This document shows, one piece after another, positions 13,833 to 19,794 of a stretch of DNA of 20,200 nt; within the stretch, counting starts at the first letter, position 1, and every line of letters starts with the position of its first letter. The notes beneath the pieces were generated by a model, which was not told where the DNA came from, did no database searches, and saw nothing but the letters and a program-made list of their open reading frames with translations. The stretch spans positions 1 to 20,200 of the IMG/VR virus record IMGVR_UViG_3300046000_005440; one strand, 5' to 3'. The translations under genes and the position numbers were made by a program. The stretch is from a virus.

Positions 13833-14738
13833 TTAAGACAATCCGGGGCCGTATGCGGCGATCTCGTTACCGAAACCATACTGTGCGCCCGCGAAGAACT
13901 TCGCTGAGAAGCGTACGTTCTCTTCTGCGAATTGCTCCATGTCAACAACTTGTATATTGTTGTAGTCGCTCTCCACGTTTGTTCCCCACCAAAGGTTTGA
14001 CTTTTGTGCCGCGATCATAACGTTGTCAGGCATGCCTGGGCATATTGCGATGTCATAGATACCCATGAACGTTGGGGCAACTGCTGCACCGTTGTAGGTA
14101 TACCATCCGTTACCCGTTGCAACGTTTGCTTGACGGTAAAGATGGAATGCCTTTTGGTTCATGTACACAAGTGGCTTCTCAATCGAGTTCTCGACTGCTG
14201 TTGGAATTTCGGCAAGTAGCAACTCGATCTTTGCAATGATGTTTGAAACTGTCAAAGCCACGGGCGAGGCAACAAAGTTTACTGTGTTGTCTGCGTCAAT
14301 CAAAGTAATCAACCCGTCATACTGGCCAGTCGTTCCATTGACACCGCTCCACATAATTGTTTCGTTGATTTGCGCGATCTTACCGATCATCTCTTGCACG
14401 AGTGCCTCTTGCAAGTTTGTTGGAAGGTCGCCGTTCTGTGCTGCGCGAGCATCCCAATCTGTCAAGAAATCCTTTTTGCAGAGTTGCAATTGCACTTGGA
14501 ATTTCTCCAAGGTCAATATGCGCTCGTCGATTGTTACCGTGTTGGTCGGCGTAAAGTCGCACGTAGCGGCGGCAAAGGAATTGATGTTTGTTGTCAAACG
14601 CTTTACGACTTGCTTGTAGTCGATGTTTGGTTTGATGGTTACGAACTGTGTTGAACTGTTCGCGAGTACGGCGGCAAGAAGGTAATTACCCGCTTCTTTA
14701 CCTGCGTAGGTTGTTGTTAGTGAAGTAGTTGTTGGCAT
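13833..14738 (-). CDS. Major capsid protein candidate
   Basis: This 301-residue protein begins MPTTTSLTTTYAGKEAGNYL. The opening resembles Bacteroidota phage capsid proteins (TTYAGExAxxYlxaal). It lies directly behind a scaffold-like gene, has the usual size for a HK97-fold shell protein and ends in a typical beta C-terminus (KFFAGAQYGFGNEIAAYGP). It includes KDFLTDWDARAAQ and LVQEMIGKIAQINETIMWSG. The shell function is strongly suggested by order and sequence flavour, not by catalytic residues. Confidence 0.87.
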   Translation of the reverse strand: MPTTTSLTTTYAGKEAGNYLLAAVLANSSTQFVTIKPNIDYKQVVKRLTTNINSFAAATCDFTPTNTVTIDERILTLEKFQVQLQLCKKDFLTDWDARAAQNGDLPTNLQEALVQEMIGKIAQINETIMWSGVNGTTGQYDGLITLIDADNTVNFVASPVALTVSNIIAKIELLLAEIPTAVENSIEKPLVYMNQKAFHLYRQANVATGNGWYTYNGAAVAPTFMGIYDIAICPGMPDNVMIAAQKSNLWWGTNVESDYNNIQVVDMEQFAEENVRFSAKFFAGAQYGFGNEIAAYGPGLS

Positions 14739-14758
14739 TTTTTATTGTAAAGTTTTGT

Positions 14759-15358
14759 TTAATTTGCTGATTGTTTGCGAAGTTTTTCAAGGTTGAAGTT
14801 CACCTTTTCGGCGTACGTCATTTCGGTGTATGGCTTTTCAGTTTTTTCAACCGCAAGTTTTGTTTTGTCCTTTGCGGAAGCGACGGCTGGTGTTGCTTTC
14901 AATGCCGTGATTTGCTTGCTCAGTTCGGTAACCTTACCCTCGGCTGTTACTGCCTTGGTGTTGGCTGCTGCGAGTGCTTCCTCGCTTGCGGCAAGTTTGC
15001 CCTCGATCTCGGCAAGGCGGCTTGATAGTGCTTCGATTACTTTGGTAACCTCTTCGCCCATCTCAACCTCTTCCTCTTCCATTGGCTTCATTTCGGTAAC
15101 AATGCCGTTCTCACCGATTACGATGGTTGAACCGTCCTCCATTGCGTACTCACCCGCAGGGGCGAATATCTCGTTACCATCTGCATCGACGGTGTACACC
15201 TCAACGCCTACTGCGAATGCTTCGGCGGGTGTTGACATTACTTGGCCGTCGGCTGTGTTGGCAGAGGCAAGCATCTCCTTTTTTTCTTCACCAAGGTTGA
15301 TGGCCTTAAGGCCGACCTTCGCGAGGATAGCGTTTACTTGTTCTTGAATTTTTGACAT
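14759..15358 (-). CDS. Head scaffolding protein candidate
   Basis: This 199-residue protein starts MSKIQEQVNAILAKVGLKA; a TTG two codons upstream is less likely. A small beta unit (about 30-90, YTVDADGNEIFAPAGEYAME) is followed by a glutamate-rich linker and a coiled coil (about 105-150, with ALSSRLAEIEGKLAASEEAL). A basic C-terminal region ends NFNLEKLRKQSAN. Scaffolds are typically helical, charged and encoded next to the capsid, as here. No prohead protease domain is visible in it or nearby. Confidence 0.8.
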   Translation of the reverse strand: MSKIQEQVNAILAKVGLKAINLGEEKKEMLASANTADGQVMSTPAEAFAVGVEVYTVDADGNEIFAPAGEYAMEDGSTIVIGENGIVTEMKPMEEEEVEMGEEVTKVIEALSSRLAEIEGKLAASEEALAAANTKAVTAEGKVTELSKQITALKATPAVASAKDKTKLAVEKTEKPYTEMTYAEKVNFNLEKLRKQSAN

Positions 15359-15375
15359 TTGCAATAGTTTTCCTA

Positions 15376-15394
15376 AAATAGAATCATTCTAAAT
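15376..15394. promoter_or_regulatory. Operator-like palindrome, copy 3
   Basis: The core TAGAATCATTCTA (15379-15391) has 6-bp arms around a C and continues as AAAT on the right, matching half of copies 1 and 2. It lies between the leftward scaffold gene and promoter P3. Its centre is 32 bp from the TTTG of P3, against 21 and 18 bp at the other copies, so it is about one helical turn further away. Confidence 0.6.
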
Positions 15395-15416
15395 ATTAGG
15401 CTAAAAGCAAAATAAT

Positions 15417-15447
15417 TTTGACAGAGTATGTTTTATTTGTATGTTTG
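15417..15447 (+). promoter_or_regulatory. Bacteroidota-type promoter P3
   Basis: TTTG at 15417-15420 and TATGTTTG at 15440-15447 are spaced by 19 bp. Transcription would begin near 15453, leaving a leader of about 20 nt ending ACACAAACACAATG. Confidence 0.75.
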
Positions 15448-15471
15448 CCAAACCATTAAAACACAAACACA

Positions 15472-15747
15472 ATGAAAAAACCACCAAAGAACACCTACGA
15501 ATTCAACGTAGACGGCAAGCGTTTCTACGCACGTGTATTTAACATGGGCAACAAGCCCGAGCCGAGCGATTGGCTTAGCGTGGCGAGGTCTCGTGTGATA
15601 CTTGAATTAAAAGACCAGTTAACCGTTTGCGAAGAGCAGCTCTCGAAACAAAAAAAGGAATTGCACGATTGGAAGGTAGCTTGCTTTTGCTTTGCCCTGC
15701 TTATGTGTGTGTTTGCTATTGTTACCGCTGATCTTTTAATGCCATGA
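15472..15747 (+). CDS. Tail-anchored membrane protein, hypothetical
   Basis: This 91-residue protein has a soluble N-terminus (NTYEFNVDGKRFYARVF), a short coiled coil (LKDQLTVCEEQLSKQKKELH) and a C-terminal membrane helix (about 69-89, ending IVTADLLMP). It is the first gene of the P3 unit and overlaps the glycosyltransferase start by 4 nt. It may anchor a complex at the membrane; the function is unknown. Confidence 0.7.
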   Translation: MKKPPKNTYEFNVDGKRFYARVFNMGNKPEPSDWLSVARSRVILELKDQLTVCEEQLSKQKKELHDWKVACFCFALLMCVFAIVTADLLMP

Positions 15748-16568
15748 GCCATTGCATAGTTACTGCTCTCAACGAGCGTCCCGCGATTAGTCGGGTAATG
15801 ATTAACTGCGCGAACCGTTTGAACCTAAAAGTATTCGCTGGCGTGCATTGCGATTCGGACGCGGCGGTTGTTCAAGATTATGCCCATGAGCATGAATTGT
15901 TTTGGGCGACTAACGATCCGTCCGCAAAGTTTAACAAGGCTTTGTTTCTCGCATACGAAGCGGGCTACGATCACTTCGTTATTATGGGCGACGATGATAG
16001 CGTGAGCGATGCCGTTTTGGGTGAGCACGATCACGCGGGCTTCTCTCGCAACCACTACGTTGACACGCACACGGGCTCCATTGGTCTTCACGACTACACG
16101 CGCAAGCATAGCTATCCTAAAGTAATCGGAGCGGGTAGAGTGTTATCACGCAAGGCGGTTGAAGATACGTGTTTCGATGTAAGAGCGGAAGTTATTCGAG
16201 ATCACGACGACCCGCATTTAGGTTGGAGGGTTGGTAGCAAGTTGCATCTACCATTTAGTGTAGCCAAAATGTTTGAGCGGTTGGGCGTTGTGAAGATCAC
16301 AAGCACTGACTACATTGGCTTGTGGCCCCCAAACTTGAAACGAGGCATGGATTGGCGGGCTGACTACCGTTTAATTGCAAGCGGGTACACACCTCATCTG
16401 ATCGATAAGCACGACCAACGCGTACACGTAACCGATGTAAAGAGCAGCGTTAACATTTGGCCCTATTCGATTCTCGAAAAGGATTTATCGGACGCTACAA
16501 TTAACGACGCGACTTGGTTTATGGATGAAGGCGAGAAAGAATATTTACTATTTTTGATTAAACACTAA
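15744..16568 (+). CDS. Second GT-A-like glycosyltransferase
   Basis: This 274-residue protein begins MSHCIVTALNERPAISRVM, a nucleotide-sugar-binding beta-alpha start. The sequence HFVIMGDDDSV (about 77-87) supplies the DxD-type metal motif. AKFNKAL at 61-67 precedes it, as KKFNDSL precedes GADD in the protein at 5797, so the two enzymes likely share an ancestor. The C-terminal part holds conserved-looking Trp, His and Asp residues (DYIGLWPPN, MDWRADYR). The substrate is unknown; glycan, teichoic-like or nucleobase acceptors are all possible. Confidence 0.7.
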   Translation: MSHCIVTALNERPAISRVMINCANRLNLKVFAGVHCDSDAAVVQDYAHEHELFWATNDPSAKFNKALFLAYEAGYDHFVIMGDDDSVSDAVLGEHDHAGFSRNHYVDTHTGSIGLHDYTRKHSYPKVIGAGRVLSRKAVEDTCFDVRAEVIRDHDDPHLGWRVGSKLHLPFSVAKMFERLGVVKITSTDYIGLWPPNLKRGMDWRADYRLIASGYTPHLIDKHDQRVHVTDVKSSVNIWPYSILEKDLSDATINDATWFMDEGEKEYLLFLIKH

Positions 16569-16581
16569 ACACAAATAAACA

Positions 16582-16827
16582 ATGAAACACCAACTAACTC
16601 AAAAAGAATGGAACGACAAGCGAGATGCGTTCTTGTGTGCGATTATTCAAGGTTCTATAATTAGGGATGGCAATTATGGCTTTAATGGAGCGATTGATGT
16701 AACTAACACACTCACCTCCCAACTTTACGAAGTGGTAGACCAAATTCCTGACGTCGGGAAAAAGGCCATTCGCGCCACCCCCGAACAGTTAAGAGAGTGG
16801 TTTCCTAGTGCTTATGATAATAAATAA
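16582..16827 (+). CDS. Hypothetical protein
   Basis: This 81-residue protein begins MKHQLTQKEWNDKRDAFLCA and ends REWFPSAYDNK. It is mostly helical, follows an AC-rich leader (ACACAAATAAACAATG) and has base composition similar to the phage genes before it. No domain is recognised. It marks the last phage-like gene before the AT-rich block. Confidence 0.6.
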   Translation: MKHQLTQKEWNDKRDAFLCAIIQGSIIRDGNYGFNGAIDVTNTLTSQLYEVVDQIPDVGKKAIRATPEQLREWFPSAYDNK

Positions 16828-16828
16828 A

Positions 16829-17575
16829 ATGAACAATGTAAAAACAGAACCAATGGTGAAGCACAGTAACCAAGTTCACACAACAACGGATTACTTTCTA
16901 TTTAAACCAATTGAAGGTAACAGAAACAAAAACCTATTGCACATCAATAGGTTAAAAAAATCAATGGCGGAAACTTACTTATTTACGGTTATTATAGTAA
17001 ATGAAAAGTATGAAATCATTGATGGGCAACACCGATTTGATGTAATACAGGAGTTGAAACTACCACTAAATTACATTGTTTGCAATGGTTATGGACTTAA
17101 CGAAGTTCACATTCTAAACCAAAATTCAAAGACTTGGAATGCTGATGATTACTTAACGGGCTATTCTAATTTAGGAAACAAAAACTATTTACAATACAAA
17201 AAATTTAAAGACAAATATCAGTTTGGTCATAACGAATGTATGGCAATGTTAACAGGTGTAAATACTGGTGGCGGAAGCATTTTTGAAGATTTTAAAAATG
17301 GTAATTTTAAAATAACTCACATTGAAGATGCTGAACAAAAAGCTGAAAAAATTTGGTTATTTAAAGATATTTATGATGGCTTTAAAAGAAGGGCTTTTGT
17401 TTACGCAATGCTCTATTTATTTGACAAGCCGCAATTTGAATTTACAGAATTTTTGCAAAAGGCAAAAAATCAACCATCTGTACTTACAGATTGCAACGAT
17501 AGCAAGCAATACGTTTCTTTAATTGAGGAAATATACAATTACCGCAGACGTGAAAAGGTTAATCTTAGATACTAA
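16829..17575 (+). CDS. ParB/Srx-like domain protein
   Basis: This 248-residue protein starts MNNVKTEPMV at 16829, one base after the upstream stop. In-frame GTG (16808) and ATG (16814) options overlap that gene. It has a ParB/sulfiredoxin-like fold signature, YEIIDGQHRFDVIQEL at about residues 61-76, with GQHR in place of ParB GEHR. NQNSKTWNADDYL follows at about 97-109. Phage proteins of this type are often annotated as ParB-like nucleases, but activity is not evident here. It is much more AT-rich than preceding genes, suggesting transfer, and an attC-type site follows it at 17621. Confidence 0.78.
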   Translation: MNNVKTEPMVKHSNQVHTTTDYFLFKPIEGNRNKNLLHINRLKKSMAETYLFTVIIVNEKYEIIDGQHRFDVIQELKLPLNYIVCNGYGLNEVHILNQNSKTWNADDYLTGYSNLGNKNYLQYKKFKDKYQFGHNECMAMLTGVNTGGGSIFEDFKNGNFKITHIEDAEQKAEKIWLFKDIYDGFKRRAFVYAMLYLFDKPQFEFTEFLQKAKNQPSVLTDCNDSKQYVSLIEEIYNYRRREKVNLRY

Positions 17576-17620
17576 TTTTATGGTGGTATGTCAGTCGGCT
17601 TGTGTGTCGGCTGGCATTAC

Positions 17621-17750
17621 TGCTAACGATAGGGCTTTGCGATGTGTGGGAATAGTAGCACCACAGACCAATAATAGCACTAAAGCATCATAGAAGTACG
17701 ATGCTGAATATAAGTATTCTGGCCACATATTGCAAAGCCCCTTGTTATAT
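17621..17750 (+). other. attC-type recombination site A
   Basis: TGCTAAC (17621-17627) and GTTATAT (17744-17750) form the outer boxes. The inner arms GGGCTTTGCGATGTGTGG (17632-17649) and CCACATATTGCAAAGCCC (17723-17740) form an 18-bp helix with two G-T pairs. Spacers are GATA on the left and CTT on the right. A smaller hairpin, AGCATC/GATGCT (17684-17689 and 17699-17704), lies in the loop. Only the invariant AAC and GTT triplets match the consensus strictly. Confidence 0.68.
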
Positions 17751-17786
17751 GTTGTGCTTTTTTATTGGGGTTAAAAATTATTAAAA

Positions 17787-18011
17787 ATGGGATTAACATC
17801 AAACAAAACAGCAAACTCAAAAGAACTTTTTAAACATTCTTTTGATTTAATGCAGCTTTTAAAGCAGAAGCTAATTACAGTAGAAGAGGCTAAGGCACAA
17901 GCAAATTTGCTTAAACAGTCTAATAATATTCTACGTTATGAACTAGATCGAGCCGTAGCAGAAAAGAAATTCGATAACCTTAATATAAGAGAAATAGAAG
18001 ACAATGAATAA
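17787..18011 (+). CDS. Small helical protein in cassette 1
   Basis: This 74-residue protein begins MGLTSNKTANSKELFKHSFD and is helical and charged (LITVEEAKAQANLLKQ). It starts 43 nt after the cassette boundary at 17744, the usual position for a cassette gene, and overlaps the next gene by 8 nt. I recognise no family. A small protein coupled to a larger partner could be an antitoxin, an adaptor or a regulator, but there is no sequence proof. Confidence 0.65.
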   Translation: MGLTSNKTANSKELFKHSFDLMQLLKQKLITVEEAKAQANLLKQSNNILRYELDRAVAEKKFDNLNIREIEDNE

Positions 18012-18498
18012 TCTTTTTTATAACAACTCATTGCTTTCAAAACTTTGCGAACTACTTGATGAAATTTCAGATAATGAGGATAAAGAAGTAATTGCAAAAA
18101 TTATAAAAAAGCAAATGCCAAAAAAAACAAAATATAGTTTTTCATTGGATGAACTTTCTAGTATTACAAAAAATGATGCATCTCATCATTCAGTAGGTGT
18201 AAGAAAATCAAAATTATTTGCAACTGAATATTTATACTCACTTTATAAAATAGACTTTGAATTTTCATATAAAGAAGATGGCATTTTAGAAGATTTAATG
18301 TTTAACAAATGGAATGATATTATTGAAAAAATGACTGATGATTTTCAAATAACAAGGGCTTTGATTTACAAAACTATTCCTTTTGAAATTAGAATAGAAA
18401 GTATTGAAGCGTTTGACTTATATGTTACCAATGTATTCATAGAGGAATATTTGAAAATAAAAAAAGAGTATGACTTGTTGAGTGCTGTCACAGCATAG
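18004..18498 (+). CDS. Unknown protein, second gene of cassette 1
   Basis: This 164-residue AT-rich protein begins MNNLFYNNSLLSKLCELLDE. It is predicted alpha-helical with a basic patch (IIKKQMPKKTKYSFSLDEL) and SHHSVGVRKSK near the middle. Its stop TAG (18496-18498) lies inside the left box of attC site B. I recognise no domain. Because it travels with the small upstream gene as one cassette, a two-gene function such as defence, counter-defence or toxin-antitoxin is possible but unproven. Confidence 0.65.
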   Translation: MNNLFYNNSLLSKLCELLDEISDNEDKEVIAKIIKKQMPKKTKYSFSLDELSSITKNDASHHSVGVRKSKLFATEYLYSLYKIDFEFSYKEDGILEDLMFNKWNDIIEKMTDDFQITRALIYKTIPFEIRIESIEAFDLYVTNVFIEEYLKIKKEYDLLSAVTA

Positions 18499-18499
18499 C

Positions 18500-18632
18500 A
18501 TATAACGTTTCGGGTATTGCCGAAGGTGGGGCATTAAACCACTAAAGTTAATTAAAAGTACAAAAGATGAATATAGATACAAAAGTTTATAGAAAGCACG
18601 AAAGCCCCACTTTTGGCAATACCTTGTTAGGT
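18500..18632 (+). other. attC-type recombination site B
   Basis: ATATAAC (18500-18506) and GTTAGGT (18626-18632) are the outer boxes; the right one fits GTTRRRY exactly. The arms at 18513-18532 (begins GGTATTGCC) and 18604-18623 (ends GGCAATACC) pair over 20 bp with two G-T wobbles. The length (133 nt) is close to site A (130 nt), but the arm sequences differ, as expected of attC sites, which conserve structure over sequence. Confidence 0.72.
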
Positions 18633-18644
18633 GCAGTGCCTTTG

Positions 18645-19292
18645 GTGTCGGAAGTGTATTTAATGGATAACATCGAATTAATGAAACATTACCCTGATAA
18701 ATACTTCGATTTGGCTGTGGTTGACCCACCTTATGGAATTGGTGAGGATGGGGCAAGTAGTCACAGCAGGGGCAAGTTTGCAAAACCAACATTTTACACT
18801 CCTAAAAATTGGGATAAAGAACCGCCACCACTTGAATACTTTTATGAACTATTTAGAGTATCTAAAAATCAAATTGTATGGGGTGCAAATCACTTTATTA
18901 GTCGTATGCCTTATGATAGTAGCTGCTGGATAATTTGGGATAAAGAGAATGGCGAAAATGATTTTGCTGATTGTGAAATGGCTTGGGCTTCATTTGGAAC
19001 TGCGGTAAGACGTTTTAAATTTCGCTGGGCTGGAATGCTACAAGGCAATATGAAAGACAAAGAAATTAGAATGCCCCCAACTCAAAAACCTGTGGCACTT
19101 TATGATTTTATTTATTCAAGATACGCTACTGAAGGAATGAAAATTTTAGATACTCACTTGGGTAGTGGTTCAAGTAGAATAAGTGCCAACAAAAACAAAT
19201 TACACTTTGTAGGTTGTGAAATTGATGAGGAATACTTTAACAAACAAAATAAAAGATATGAGGAATTTGTCAGTCAGGCTCGTTTATGGTAA
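18645..19292 (+). CDS. DNA methyltransferase (N6/N4 type) in cassette 2
   Basis: This SAM-dependent DNA methylase is 215 residues long from GTG at 18645 (start MSEVYLMDNIELMKHYPD). Catalytic motif IV, DPPYG, is at residues 27-31. A late SAM-binding motif, ILDTHLGSGSS, is at about 167-177, followed by FVGCEIDEEYF. This motif order is the beta class. The frame is open back to an ATG at 18567, but those 26 codons translate the right arm of attC B, and the fold needs only residues from SEVYLMDN on. The likely start is therefore just inside the cassette. No cognate endonuclease is adjacent, so it is probably an orphan methylase, perhaps protecting phage DNA. Confidence 0.85.
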   Translation: MSEVYLMDNIELMKHYPDKYFDLAVVDPPYGIGEDGASSHSRGKFAKPTFYTPKNWDKEPPPLEYFYELFRVSKNQIVWGANHFISRMPYDSSCWIIWDKENGENDFADCEMAWASFGTAVRRFKFRWAGMLQGNMKDKEIRMPPTQKPVALYDFIYSRYATEGMKILDTHLGSGSSRISANKNKLHFVGCEIDEEYFNKQNKRYEEFVSQARLW

Positions 19293-19302
19293 GCGGTCTG
19301 TT

Positions 19303-19323
19303 GGCATTGCACCTAACTCCTTG
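19303..19323 (+). other. attC remnant C at the end of cassette 2
   Basis: GGCATTGCACCTAAC (19303-19317) is complementary to the cassette 2 start at 18626-18640. It is followed at once by T and CCTTG (19319-19323), the same right-hand spacer seen before GTT at sites A and B. The hairpin arms between them are absent, so the site looks internally deleted and probably inactive. Confidence 0.5.
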
Positions 19324-19355
19324 CTAACCGCACCTGCATAAAATGAAGTACAAAG

Positions 19356-19384
19356 CACCTCCACACGGGGGTGTTTTTGTTTTA
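19356..19384 (+). terminator. Intrinsic terminator upstream of the RusA gene
   Basis: CACCTCC (19356-19362) pairs with GGGGGTG (19367-19373) around ACAC, then TTTTTGTTTT. It lies only about 10 nt before the RusA ATG, so it either ends cassette-block transcripts or acts as an attenuator for rusA. Confidence 0.65.
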
Positions 19385-19393
19385 CATTGCACC

Positions 19394-19720
19394 ATGCAAA
19401 AAGTAGAAGTAAAGCCGATTTCAGTGAACACCGCGTGGAAAGGGAGGCGGTTTAAAAGCAATGCCTACAAAGCATTCGAGTACCATTGCTTGATGGCATT
19501 AAAGCCCGTAAAGATACCCGACGGCCAGCTATGCGTGTACTTCGTGTTTGCGTTCTCAAACGATGCGCAAGACATTGACAACTCGGTGAAGATGTGCATG
19601 GATATTCTCCAGAAGAAACACGGATTCAATGACAAGCGGGTATCGCGGTTGGTGGTTGACAAAGTAATTGTGCCCAAGGGTAAAGAGCATTGGTGTTACT
19701 CGATAACGGAAAACAAATAG
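19394..19720 (+). CDS. rusA: RusA-family Holliday junction resolvase
   Basis: RusA dimers cut four-way DNA junctions, here to resolve branched replication and packaging intermediates. This 108-residue protein starts MQKVEVKPISVNTAWKGRRF, which is typical of the family. SNDAQDIDNSVKMCMDILQK (about 55-74) supplies Asp 60, 62 and 70 of the active site, followed by KHGFNDKRV. An in-frame ATG at 19343 lies in or before the terminator and is unlikely. Its base composition returns to that of the phage core, so it lies outside the cassette block. Confidence 0.9.
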   Translation: MQKVEVKPISVNTAWKGRRFKSNAYKAFEYHCLMALKPVKIPDGQLCVYFVFAFSNDAQDIDNSVKMCMDILQKKHGFNDKRVSRLVVDKVIVPKGKEHWCYSITENK

Positions 19721-19743
19721 CCCCACTTTTCAGCAGGGCTATT
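19716..19743 (-). terminator. Hairpin between convergent genes
   Basis: AATAGCCC (19716-19723) and GGGCTATT (19736-19743) form a perfect 8-bp stem with a 12-nt loop. Leftward it is followed by TGTTTTC, fitting a terminator for the gene at 19795-20178. It overlaps the end of rusA. Confidence 0.55.
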
Positions 19744-19794
19744 CGACACAAATACACAAACAATAAACACACGACGAATGTCGATGCGGTAAAG

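Larger units (their letters stand above)
17621..19323 (+). mobile_element. Integron-type gene cassette block (two cassettes)
   Basis: Two attC-type sites (17621-17750 and 18500-18632) and a remnant (19303-19323) divide an AT-rich block. Cassette 1 would run 17745-18626 and cassette 2 18627-19323, with cleavage in G/TT. Each cassette start is complementary to the left end of its own attC: 17744-17757 against 18493-18506 (12 of 14 Watson-Crick plus two G-T), and 18626-18640 against 19303-19317 (14 of 15 plus one G-T). This is the expected structure of integron cassettes. No integron integrase lies in the window. Confidence 0.72.

Noticed and set aside
14775-15347. Long rightward Ser/Ala-rich frame opposite the scaffold gene
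   Set aside because: It is an antisense shadow: low-complexity Ser/Ala composition mirrors the scaffold's Glu/Ala codons, and it has no leader or promoter.
17632-17740. Large inverted repeats at 17632-17740 and 18513-18623 as terminators or transposon ends
   Set aside because: No U-tract follows either, no transposase is present, and target-site duplications are not seen; the complementarity between cassette starts and repeat ends points to attC sites.
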